DNA of 64,000 bases, from assembly GCA_965278985.1 (NCBI GenBank), contig OZ257131.1, positions 2,666,001-2,730,000 of the forward strand. Reading direction: 5' to 3'. The first letter of the stretch is position 1, and every line of letters begins with the position of its first letter. Below are positions 16,528 to 24,156 of this stretch, piece after piece. Both the position numbers and the translations under genes were made by a program. The notes beneath the pieces were generated by a model, which searched no databases, was not told the origin of the DNA, and worked only from the letters and a program-made list of their open reading frames with translations. This DNA is from CAISIP01 sp965278985. GTDB lineage: Bacteria > Pseudomonadota > Gammaproteobacteria > Burkholderiales > Burkholderiaceae_C.

Positions 16528-17274
16528 CTAGCCTTTTGTACGAGACGCTGCCTGCAGCATGGCCTTGGCCACGCCGCGCAGGATATGCACCTCTTCCTCG
16601 GTCACGCGGGCGCGGTTGAAGAGCCGCGTGAGGCGGCCCATGAGCTTCTTGGGGGCCGCGGGATCGAGGTAGTCGATGGCCACCAGCGCCTCTTCCAGAT
16701 GGCCCAGCATGCCGTCGACCTGGCGGGCATCGGCCTCGCGCGCCTCGGGCACGGCAGAGGCCACCGGATATGCACCCAGCGCCATGCGCCATTCGTAGGC
16801 GATGACCTGCAGCGCCGCGCCGATGTTCAGCGAGCCGAAGGACGGGTTGGTGGGGATGCTCAGCGCCACGTGGCAGCGGTAGACGTCCTCGTTGCGCATG
16901 CCGAAGCGCTCGGAGCCGAACAGGAAGGCCACGGACTGCGGCGGCTCCGCCACGGGTGGCGAGGTGTCCAGCAGTTGCTCGAAACATGCGCGCGGCGCCA
17001 TCGTGGGCGGACCGAAGTCGCGCGCCGTCATGGCGGTGGCGCAGAGGTAGTGCACGCCATCCACGGCCTCGGACAGGTCATCGACGATACGTGCCTTCGA
17101 CAACACGTCCAGCGCCCCGCTGGCGCGCTGGATGGTTTCCTCACGCCGCAGCACATTGGCCCAGCGCGGCGCAACCAGCACCAGGTCGTCGAAGCCCATG
17201 GTCTTCATGGCGCGGGCGGCGGCGCCCACGTTGCCGGCGTGGCTGGGCTGGATCAGGATGAATCGCGTCTGCAT
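16528..17274 (-). CDS. trmJ: tRNA (cytidine/uridine-2'-O-)-methyltransferase TrmJ
   Basis: A 248-residue SPOUT-class enzyme that 2'-O-methylates position 32 of certain tRNAs. The N-terminal QTRFILIQPSHAGNVGAAAR and the knot signatures LFGSERFGMRNEDV near 124-137 and LSIPTNPSFGSLNIGAALQV near 144-163 are diagnostic. The C-terminal extension of about 80 residues is usual for TrmJ. The start ATG at 17274 fits the conserved N-terminus. It is the first gene of trmJ-cysE and divergent from the suhB-like gene. Confidence 0.94.
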   Translation of the reverse strand: MQTRFILIQPSHAGNVGAAARAMKTMGFDDLVLVAPRWANVLRREETIQRASGALDVLSKARIVDDLSEAVDGVHYLCATAMTARDFGPPTMAPRACFEQLLDTSPPVAEPPQSVAFLFGSERFGMRNEDVYRCHVALSIPTNPSFGSLNIGAALQVIAYEWRMALGAYPVASAVPEAREADARQVDGMLGHLEEALVAIDYLDPAAPKKLMGRLTRLFNRARVTEEEVHILRGVAKAMLQAASRTKG

Positions 17275-17423
17275 GGGGCGCGATTGTCTCAGCCGCCTGG
17301 ACCACGCGTTTCATGGGAAAATGCCACCTCGCCCACGCGCCATCGCGCCCGTGGAGCCTCCATCGCAGCAAGCCGAGCGGCCTTCCCCGAGGGAAGACCG
17401 GCCCGGGCCAACCACCACAATTT

Positions 17424-18311
17424 ATGCCGTCCCCGAACCTCCATCCCATGATCAATGTGGCCGTCAAGGCCGCACGCGCCGCCGGCTCCATCATCAACCG
17501 CGCCGCGCTCGACGTGGAATCGGTACGCGTCTCGCAGAAGCAGGTCAACGACTTCGTGACCGAGGTGGACCAGGCCAGCGAAAAGGCCATCATCGAGACC
17601 CTGCTGACTGCCTATCCGGGGCACGGCATCCTGGCCGAAGAGTCTGGCCGCGAACACGGTGCCAAGGATTCGGAGTTCGTCTGGATCATCGATCCGCTCG
17701 ACGGCACCACCAACTTCATCCATGGCTTTCCGGTCTACTGCGTGAGCATCGCGCTGGCGGTACGCGGCATCGTGGAACAGGCGGTCATCTACGACCCCAC
17801 GCGCAACGACCTCTTCACCGCCACCAAGGGGCGCGGCGCCTACGTGAACGACAGGCGTATCCGTGTCTCCAAGCGCTCGCGCCTGCAGGAATGCCTGGTC
17901 TCGACCGGCTTCCCTTTCCGCCCGGGCGACAACTTCAAGAACTACCTGGCCATGATGGCCGAGGTGATGCCCCGCTGCGCGGGCCTGCGCCGCCCCGGCG
18001 CAGCCGCGCTGGACCTCGCCTACGTAGCGGCGGGTTTCACCGACGCGTTCTTCGAAACCGGCCTGCAGCCATGGGACGTGGCAGCGGGCTCGCTGTTGGT
18101 CACCGAGGCCGGCGGCCTGGTGGGCAATCTCACGGGCGAGGCGAATTTCCTGGACCAGCAGGAGTGCCTGGCGGGCAGCCCGCGCATCTACGGCCAGCTG
18201 GTGCCGATCCTGGGCAAGTACAGCAAGTTCGCGCCGGCCGCAGCGAAGGCGGAGGCTGCTGCCAACGCTGCTGAACACGCGCCCACAGCGCCCAGCGACG
18301 ACGCGGGCTGA
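17424..18311 (+). CDS. suhB: Inositol monophosphatase family protein SuhB
   Basis: A 295-residue Mg-dependent phosphatase. In E. coli, SuhB also joins the rRNA antitermination complex. Metal-binding motifs are EESG near residues 73-76, WIIDPLDGTTNFIHGFP near 90-106 and the C-terminal WDVAAGSLLVTEAGG near 216-230. Two starts are possible: 17424 (used) or 17448, the second giving MINVAVKAARAAGSI. The region past residue 270 is alanine-rich and of low complexity. It is convergent with the IscR-like gene, with a strong hairpin between them. Confidence 0.93.
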   Translation: MPSPNLHPMINVAVKAARAAGSIINRAALDVESVRVSQKQVNDFVTEVDQASEKAIIETLLTAYPGHGILAEESGREHGAKDSEFVWIIDPLDGTTNFIHGFPVYCVSIALAVRGIVEQAVIYDPTRNDLFTATKGRGAYVNDRRIRVSKRSRLQECLVSTGFPFRPGDNFKNYLAMMAEVMPRCAGLRRPGAAALDLAYVAAGFTDAFFETGLQPWDVAAGSLLVTEAGGLVGNLTGEANFLDQQECLAGSPRIYGQLVPILGKYSKFAPAAAKAEAAANAAEHAPTAPSDDAG

Positions 18312-18348
18312 TACGCGTCACCGGCTTCGACCGAAGAGCATCCAAGAA

Positions 18349-18384
18349 AAGGGCCCGCTGCCTGTCGCCAGGCAGCGGGCCCTT
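18349..18384 (-). terminator. Strong hairpin terminator between suhB and the IscR-like gene
   Basis: A perfect 16-bp stem (18349-18364 with 18369-18384) encloses a 4-nt loop. On the minus strand it is followed by TTTTCTT, so it chiefly terminates the IscR-like transcript. On the plus strand it can still block read-through from suhB. Confidence 0.85.
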
Positions 18385-18401
18385 GCACGTGATCTGCAGG
18401 A

Positions 18402-18932
18402 TCAGCCGCGTGCGAGCAGCGACTTGCCCAGCGCGAACACGGAGTTGGGCGCGTTGGTACGCAGCGGCTCCGGCTTGGGCTGGCGCACGATGCTCTGGCG
18501 CACGGCCTTGCGGTCCTCGACCTTGTAGCCCTTGGCGCGCTGGTCGGCCACCAAAGTCTGCAGCGTGATCGACTGCATGTAGTCCACCATCTTGGAGTTC
18601 AGCGCGTCCCACAGCTCCTGCGCCATGTCCAGCGCGGCGGGCTCGGAGGGGCGCGTGGCGCCACCGGCCATCTCACCGCTTTCGATGGCACCAACGATGT
18701 CGGCCACGGTGATCGTGGAAGCCGCGCGGTTCAAGGTATAGCCGCCACCGGGGCCCCGGGTGCTTTCCACCAAGCCGCTCTGGCGCAGGCGGCTGAACAT
18801 CTGCTCCAGGTACGAGAGCGAGATGCGGTGGCGGAGGGCAATGCTCGACAACGGCACCGGCACCGCACCTTCGTGCAGGGCCAGATCGATCATGGCGATG
18901 ATGGCAAAACGGCCTTTGGTGCTGATGCGCAT
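18402..18932 (-). CDS. Rrf2-family transcription regulator, IscR-like but without cysteines
   Basis: A 176-residue DNA-binding protein. The N-terminal winged helix is very close to IscR: MRISTKGRFAIIAMIDLAL, then ISLSYLEQMFSRLRQSGLV and the wing RGPGGGYTL. IscR binds a [2Fe-2S] cluster through three cysteines and one histidine near residues 92-107. Here that segment reads ESGEMAGGATRPSEPAALDM, and the whole protein has no cysteine. It therefore cannot carry the IscR cluster in the known way. There are no isc genes around it; its ribosome site is AAGGAGATTCCGCC. I left the symbol empty because calling it IscR would imply cluster sensing. Confidence 0.85.
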   Translation of the reverse strand: MRISTKGRFAIIAMIDLALHEGAVPVPLSSIALRHRISLSYLEQMFSRLRQSGLVESTRGPGGGYTLNRAASTITVADIVGAIESGEMAGGATRPSEPAALDMAQELWDALNSKMVDYMQSITLQTLVADQRAKGYKVEDRKAVRQSIVRQPKPEPLRTNAPNSVFALGKSLLARG

Positions 18933-19083
18933 GGCGGAATCTCCTTAACCAGTTGGTCACAACACAGGTGACTGCTGCACTTTAATGGGCAAATCACTTC
19001 GCGTAAATTCGTATTTCAATATTTTTCAATTCGAAAAAAACTGACAATCACAGCAACGCGCCAGCAACTCTCCTGAACTGCCC
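18933..19083. promoter_or_regulatory. AT-rich divergent control region
   Basis: The 151 nt between the IscR-like gene and the LysR gene include an AT-rich block at about 18990-19045, far below the GC of the surrounding genes. Both promoters are probably here, including a LysR-type binding site. I could not fix individual boxes. Confidence 0.4.
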
Positions 19084-20019
19084 GTGAACTTCAAGCATCT
19101 CCACTACTTCTGGGTCACCGCCAAGGCGGGTGGCGTGATGCGCGCCAGCGAGCAGCTCAACACCACACCCCAGACCGTTTCCGGACAGATCAAGTTATTG
19201 GAAGACGCGCTGGGACACAAATTGTTCCGCAAGAACGGAAGAAATCTGGAATTGACCGACGACGGTCGTGTGGCGCTGGGCTACGCGGAGCAGATCTTCA
19301 CGCTGGGCAATGCGCTGGAATCCGCTGTGCAGCAGCCGCGCGATGGCGGCCAGCCGCTGGACTTCCGGGTGGGGGTGGCGGACTCGGTGGCCAAGTCCCT
19401 GGCCTACCGGTTGCTGGAGCCCGCGTTGTCGGTGCCAAAGCCCGTGCGGCTGATCTGCAGCGAGGGCAAGTTCACGGACCTGCTGTCGCAGCTGGCCCTG
19501 CACCGGCTGGACCTGGTGCTGGCCGACGAGCCGATGTCGCGGCGTATCAGCGTGCGTGCCTTCAACCACCTGCTGGGCAGTACGCACATGAGTTTCTTCT
19601 GCGCGCCGAGCCTCAAGGCCACACTGAAGGGCGATTTCCCTGCCTGCCTGGACGATGCGCCCATGCTGATCCCAGGCACCGCTGCGTCGGTGCGCAACCA
19701 GCTGGAGGGCTGGTTCACGCTGCACCAGTTGCGGCCGCGCATCGTGGGCGAGTTCGACGACGGCGCATTGATGACCGCCTTCGGGCGCGAGGCGCGCGGC
19801 GTCTTCCTGGGGCCCTCGGTGCTGGAGGCAGAAACCGTCGCGCAGTACGGCGTGGAGGTGATAGGCCGCAGCAACGAGCTGGAGGAACAGCTCTTCGCCA
19901 TCTCGGTGGAACGCCACATCACGCACCCCTGCCTGCTGGCCATCACCGACGCCGCACGCGGGCAGCTCTTCCGCGGATTCACGGCCCAGGCCCGGCGCCA
20001 CCCCACGGCAGCCGCCTGA
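19084..20019 (+). CDS. LysR-family transcription regulator, NhaR-like
   Basis: A 311-residue regulator. The N-terminal winged helix reads NFKHLHYFWVTAKAGGVMRA, then SEQLNTTPQTVSGQIKLLED, which is the NhaR pattern. The effector domain runs from about residue 95 to 295. The start is GTG at 19084. NhaR activates the sodium/proton antiporter gene in E. coli, but no antiporter is present here. The downstream genes are a minus-strand Bug receptor and enoyl-CoA hydratase, so the target is open. Its position next to the IscR-like gene may be coincidental. Confidence 0.88.
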   Translation: MNFKHLHYFWVTAKAGGVMRASEQLNTTPQTVSGQIKLLEDALGHKLFRKNGRNLELTDDGRVALGYAEQIFTLGNALESAVQQPRDGGQPLDFRVGVADSVAKSLAYRLLEPALSVPKPVRLICSEGKFTDLLSQLALHRLDLVLADEPMSRRISVRAFNHLLGSTHMSFFCAPSLKATLKGDFPACLDDAPMLIPGTAASVRNQLEGWFTLHQLRPRIVGEFDDGALMTAFGREARGVFLGPSVLEAETVAQYGVEVIGRSNELEEQLFAISVERHITHPCLLAITDAARGQLFRGFTAQARRHPTAAA

Positions 20020-20037
20020 GCCACTTCAGCTGGTTGC

Positions 20038-20997
20038 CTATTCAGGCTGGATGCCCGCCTGCTTGACGATGCGGCCGATGTTGACGCGGTCTTCCTCCAT
20101 GAAGGCACGCACGGCGTCCAGCGGCATGGGGCTCACGATCGCGCCGCGCTCCAGGAAGGCCTGCTTGAAGGCCGGAGCCTGCAGCGCAGCGTTGGCGCGC
20201 TGGGCCAGTTGCTCCAGCACGGGGCGCGGCGTGCTCTTGGGCGCCATTACCACCTGGTAGTCAAAGGCCTTGAAGGCGGGAAGGACCTCCTTCACCGTCG
20301 GCACCTTGGGCCACTCGGCCAGCCGCTCGTCGCCGAAGACGGCCAGCGCCTTCAGTCGGCCCGCACGCAGCATCGGCAGGGCCTGCGCCAGCGAGCTGGT
20401 GATCACGTCCACCGTGCCACCGGCCACGTCCGTCATGCCCGGCACGCCGCCCTTGTAGGGGATGCGCAGCAGGTCGATGCCGGCCTCGCCCGCCATCGAC
20501 GCGATGCCCAGGTCGCCGTAGTAGGCGTAGGTGTGTTTTCCCGGGCTGCGCTTGGCCATGGCGATGAGCTCGCGCAGGTCATTGGCCGGGAAGCCCGGCG
20601 CAGCCACGATCACGGCCTGGATGATGCAGGTGCGCGTGATCGGCACCAGCGACTCCAGCGGCCGGAACTGCGACTCCTTCATCATGAATTCCTGGTTCAG
20701 CAGCAGGTTGCCGTAGGAGTACAGCAGCGTTCGCCCATCGCCAGGCGCGTTGCCAACGAAGGCAGAGCCCAGGTTGCCGTTGGCGCCGGGCCGGTTCTCC
20801 ACGATGAACTTGTCGCCCACCTGCGCCGACAGTGCTTCGGTGAACAGGCGGCCGAGGATGTCGGTGCTGCCACCGGGGGTGTAGGGCACCACCATCGTGG
20901 ACTGGCGGCGGCTCTCCTGCGCCAGCAGGTTGCCGAAGGGGGAAGCGAGCAAGGGGGCCGCGGCAAGGCTCCCGCAGAAACGTCTGCGATCGATCAT
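20038..20997 (-). CDS. Bug-type (tripartite tricarboxylate) periplasmic receptor
   Basis: A 319-residue solute receptor. The N-terminus MIDRRRFCGSLAAAPLLASP resembles a twin-arginine signal, with RRRF before the hydrophobic stretch. The mature part shows the Bug pattern VPYTPGGSTDILGRLF, VENRPGANGNLG and IPYKGGVPGMTDVAGG. Bug receptors bind small carboxylates, amino acids or their derivatives. The ribosome site CAGGAGACACCC supports the ATG at 20997. It follows the enoyl-CoA hydratase gene on the same strand by 46 nt, so the two are likely co-expressed. No TctA or TctB membrane gene is in the window. Confidence 0.92.
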   Translation of the reverse strand: MIDRRRFCGSLAAAPLLASPFGNLLAQESRRQSTMVVPYTPGGSTDILGRLFTEALSAQVGDKFIVENRPGANGNLGSAFVGNAPGDGRTLLYSYGNLLLNQEFMMKESQFRPLESLVPITRTCIIQAVIVAAPGFPANDLRELIAMAKRSPGKHTYAYYGDLGIASMAGEAGIDLLRIPYKGGVPGMTDVAGGTVDVITSSLAQALPMLRAGRLKALAVFGDERLAEWPKVPTVKEVLPAFKAFDYQVVMAPKSTPRPVLEQLAQRANAALQAPAFKQAFLERGAIVSPMPLDAVRAFMEEDRVNIGRIVKQAGIQPE

Positions 20998-21043
20998 GGG
21001 TGTCTCCTGTGGGGGGGTAGGTGGGGAACGGAAATCGGTGAAG

Positions 21044-21853
21044 TCAGCGGCCCTGCCACTGCGCCGGGCGCCGCGCGTTGAAGGCGGCCAGCCCTTCACG
21101 CGCGTCCTCGGTCTGGATCATGGCGGAGATGGAGGTCTCGGTGAAGGCCATCATCTCGTGGAAGGACATGGACTCCACGGCGCGCATGGCGTACTTGCCG
21201 CGGCGCACGGCGATGGGCGACACGGCGACGATCTCGGCCACCAGTGCGTCCACGGCCGCGTCCAGCTCCGCGAAGGGCACTACCTTGTTCAGGATGCCGA
21301 TGGAGAAGGCGGTGCGCGCGTCCATCTGCCGGCCCGTCATGCACATCTCGTTGAGGAAACGCGGCGGAATCAGGTCGCGCAGCATGGTCAGGATCTGCAT
21401 CGGGAACAGGCCGATCTTGACTTCGGGCATGCCGAAGCGGGCGTCCTCGCTGGCGATGACCATGTCACAGAGGCCGAAGAGCCCCATGCCACCGGCCAGG
21501 CACAGGCCGTTGAGCCGGCCGACGATGGGCACATGGCAGGCATGCGCCGCGCGCGCGAGGTTGGCCAGGGGCAGCTGCAGGCGCGCGAAGTCGGGCTTGA
21601 AGGGCGTGTCGCCAGGCGTGAGGTCCGCCCCGGCGCAGAAGGCCTTTTCGCCCGCGCCCGTGAGCACGATCGCGCGCACGGAAGGATCCTGTCCTGCCTG
21701 CGTGATGGCCTGGCCCAGGCCGGTCATCACGGCGTCGGTCAACGCGTTGCGGCGCTGCGGGCGGTTGATGGTGAGGCGGACGACGCCGTCCTGGCGCTCG
21801 ACGAGCAGGTCGTCACCGGCGACGGTGGGGGCATTGGAGGGCGATGCGCTCAA
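21044..21853 (-). CDS. Enoyl-CoA hydratase/isomerase family protein
   Basis: A 269-residue crotonase-fold protein expected to hydrate or isomerise an enoyl-CoA. The family shows in LTINRPQRRNALTDAV, the oxyanion-hole segment GAGEKAFCAGADL and the region GRLNGLCLAGGMGLFGLCD, where the second backbone oxyanion glycine sits. At the position of one catalytic glutamate the sequence reads PEVKIGLFP. The start is TTG at 21853, chosen because AGGAG lies 7 nt before it; a longer frame opens at GTG 21883 but has no ribosome site. It is the first gene of a minus-strand pair with a Bug receptor, divergent from a second Bug receptor. Confidence 0.87.
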   Translation of the reverse strand: MSASPSNAPTVAGDDLLVERQDGVVRLTINRPQRRNALTDAVMTGLGQAITQAGQDPSVRAIVLTGAGEKAFCAGADLTPGDTPFKPDFARLQLPLANLARAAHACHVPIVGRLNGLCLAGGMGLFGLCDMVIASEDARFGMPEVKIGLFPMQILTMLRDLIPPRFLNEMCMTGRQMDARTAFSIGILNKVVPFAELDAAVDALVAEIVAVSPIAVRRGKYAMRAVESMSFHEMMAFTETSISAMIQTEDAREGLAAFNARRPAQWQGR

Positions 21854-21907
21854 GAGGTTGCTCCTGTGTGGAATCGTCTCCACAGCAGGAGTGCCATGGA
21901 AGTACTA

Positions 21908-21936
21908 TTGACAGAACTATATGATAATTTTAAAGT
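21908..21936 (+). promoter_or_regulatory. Divergent promoter region, with a sigma-70-like promoter for the Bug-dehydrogenase-AtuA genes
   Basis: A perfect TTGACA (21908-21913), a 17-nt spacer and TAAAGT (21931-21936) face the plus strand about 45 nt before the Bug gene. On the minus strand TAGACA and TATCAT with an 18-nt spacer overlap the same AT-rich block and would serve the hydratase. The overlap suggests that the two directions are controlled together. Confidence 0.5.
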
Positions 21937-21978
21937 CGCCGCGTTGTCTACACCCATCACGCGACGGAGACGAAACCG

Positions 21979-22944
21979 ATGCAACTGCGATCCCGCCCCC
22001 TGCTCCTGGCCTGCATCGCATGGGCCACGGCCTCCCTCTCCCTGGCGCAGGCGCCGTCCACTCCGGTGCGCATCGTGCTGGGTAGTGCACCGGGCGCCAG
22101 TTCGGACGCGGTCTCGCGCCTGCTGGCGGAGAGTTTTTCCCGCACCATGGGCCGCACCTTCCTGGTCGACAACCGGCCCGGGGCGTCGAGCAACATCGCT
22201 GCCGACCATGTGGCCAAGTCCCCGCCGGACGGCAACACGCTGCTGCTGATCTACAACGCGCACCCCGCTGTGGGCGCGTTGTTCCCCAACCTGCCCTATG
22301 ACCCGATCAAGGACTTCCGCTCCGTGGGCATGGTGGGCACCACGCCATACGTGCTGGTGGCCAATCCGAATGTGCCGGGCCGCAACTTCGCCGAGGTGAT
22401 CGCGCAGGCCAAGGCCAGCAAGCGGCGCCTGAGTTACGCCACGCCCGGCGCCGGCACCCCACAGCACCTGATGATGGAGCGCCTCAAGCAGCTCACGGGG
22501 GTGGACATCACGATGGTCCACTACAAGAGCAGCGCGCCCGCGCAGAGCGACGTGATGGCGGGCCATGTCGACATGACGCTGTCCACACCCAGTCTCGGCA
22601 TGCCCCAGGTGAAGGCCGGCAAGGTCAAGGCCCTCGCGGTCACGAGCGCGGAGCGCTTGCCCGATTCACCCGACACCCCCACGCTGAAGGAATCCGGCAT
22701 CGAGAACTTCGTGTCGGTGGGCTGGTTCGCGCTGCTGATCCCGGCCAGGACACCGGACGCGATCGCCAAGCGCTACACCGACGAGCTCAACCAGGCCCTG
22801 TCCACGGAACCTGTCAAGGGCAAGCTGCTGGCGATGGGCATCACGCCCGTGCCCGGCCCCGCCGAGGTGCTGGACAAACAGATGCAGGGGGACGCAGCGA
22901 TGTGGACCCAACTGATCAACGAACTGGGCATCAAGCCCGAATAA
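21979..22944 (+). CDS. Bug-type (tripartite tricarboxylate) periplasmic receptor
   Basis: A 321-residue receptor with a Sec signal peptide (hydrophobic segment about residues 6-22, cleavage near SLAQA). The Bug signatures are VRIVLGSAPGASSDAVSRLL, VDNRPGASSNIAADHV and VHYKSSAPAQSDVMAGHVDM. It leads a plus-strand set with an acyl-CoA dehydrogenase (20 nt later), an AtuA-family protein and a nitroreductase. The substrate is therefore likely an organic acid handled as a CoA ester, which is inference from context. Confidence 0.92.
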   Translation: MQLRSRPLLLACIAWATASLSLAQAPSTPVRIVLGSAPGASSDAVSRLLAESFSRTMGRTFLVDNRPGASSNIAADHVAKSPPDGNTLLLIYNAHPAVGALFPNLPYDPIKDFRSVGMVGTTPYVLVANPNVPGRNFAEVIAQAKASKRRLSYATPGAGTPQHLMMERLKQLTGVDITMVHYKSSAPAQSDVMAGHVDMTLSTPSLGMPQVKAGKVKALAVTSAERLPDSPDTPTLKESGIENFVSVGWFALLIPARTPDAIAKRYTDELNQALSTEPVKGKLLAMGITPVPGPAEVLDKQMQGDAAMWTQLINELGIKPE

Positions 22945-22964
22945 CCCGAGAAGGACTGCCCACC

Positions 22965-24134
22965 ATGATGGAACTCGACCTGAGTCCCGAACGCCAGCAG
23001 ATCAAGGAGGCGGTGCAGGCGCTCTGCGACCAATTCGGCGACGACTACTGGCGCCAGAAGGACCAGACCCACAGCTTCCCCACCGAATTTCAGAAAGCTA
23101 TCGCCGAGGCGGGCTGGCTGGGCATCACGATGCCACCGGAGTACGGCGGCGCGGGCCTGGGCATCACCGAGGCCGCGCAGCTGATGCAGATCGTGGGCAA
23201 CTCGGCCGGCACGCTCGCGGCCTGCACCACCATCCACATCAACATCTTTGCGCCGCATGCGATCGTGGTGCATGGCACGGCCGAACAGAAGGCCGCGATC
23301 CTGCCACCGCTGATCAAGGGCACGGACGTGACCTGCTTCGCCGTGACCGAGCCCGATGCCGGTCTGGACACCACCAGCATCAGCACACGCGCAGTGCGCC
23401 AGGGCGACGGCTATCTGGTGAGCGGCCGCAAGATGTGGATCTCCACCGCGCAGCGCGCCAACAAGATCATGCTGCTCGCGCGCACCACGCCGCTGGACCA
23501 GTGCAAGAAGCGCACGGAGGGCATGACGCTGTTCTATACCGACTTCAACCGCCGCTACATCGAGGCGCGCGAGATCGCCAAGATGGGCCGCGCCGCGGTG
23601 GACTCCAACGCTGTCTTCATCGATGGCCTGCCCGTGCCCGAGAACCACCGCATCGGGCAGGAAGGCGACGGCTTTCGCATCCTGCTCGACGCCATCAACC
23701 CCGAACGCATCCTGGTGGCGGCAGAAGCCATCGGCATCGGCCGCCGCGCACTGGCGAAAGCCACGGCCTATGCCAAGGAGCGTGTGGTATTCGGTCGGCC
23801 CATCGGCAAGAACCAGGGCATCGCGCATCCCCTGGCCAAGAACTGGATGGACCTGGAGGCCGCCGACATGCTGATGTGGCGCGCCGCGCAGCTCTACGAC
23901 GCAGGCCGCCCCTGCGGCGCGGAGGCCAACGCCGCCAAGTACCTCGCGGCCGAGGCCGGCCTGCATGCCTGCGAGCAGGCGGTGCGTACGCACGGTGGCA
24001 TGGGCTACGCGGCCGAGTACGACGTGGAGCGTTACTTCCGCGAAATCATGGTGCCCAACATCGCGCCGGTGAGCCGCGAAATGATCCTGAACTTCATCGG
24101 CGAGAAGGTGCTGGGCCTGCCCCGCTCGTACTGA
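22965..24134 (+). CDS. Acyl-CoA dehydrogenase
   Basis: A 389-residue FAD enzyme that introduces an alpha-beta double bond into an acyl-CoA. The order is N-terminal helical domain with MPPEYGGAGLG near 53-63, the beta domain with CFAVTEPDAGLDTTSI and KMWISTAQRANKIMLLART, and the C-terminal helical domain. The last part contains ATAYAKERVVFGRPIGKNQG and GGMGYAAEYDVERYFREI. The common IYEGT catalytic block is replaced by PNIAPVSREM, a variant seen in one branch of the family, so the catalytic base must lie elsewhere. The ribosome site AGAAGGACTGCCCACC precedes it. Confidence 0.93.
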   Translation: MMELDLSPERQQIKEAVQALCDQFGDDYWRQKDQTHSFPTEFQKAIAEAGWLGITMPPEYGGAGLGITEAAQLMQIVGNSAGTLAACTTIHINIFAPHAIVVHGTAEQKAAILPPLIKGTDVTCFAVTEPDAGLDTTSISTRAVRQGDGYLVSGRKMWISTAQRANKIMLLARTTPLDQCKKRTEGMTLFYTDFNRRYIEAREIAKMGRAAVDSNAVFIDGLPVPENHRIGQEGDGFRILLDAINPERILVAAEAIGIGRRALAKATAYAKERVVFGRPIGKNQGIAHPLAKNWMDLEAADMLMWRAAQLYDAGRPCGAEANAAKYLAAEAGLHACEQAVRTHGGMGYAAEYDVERYFREIMVPNIAPVSREMILNFIGEKVLGLPRSY

Positions 24135-24156
24135 CCTCCATCGAAAACGATACACC

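Noticed and set aside
18402..18932. Naming the Rrf2 gene iscR
   Set aside because: The DNA-binding half fits, but the cluster-binding cysteines are all missing and no isc genes are present, so the name would imply a function the sequence does not support.
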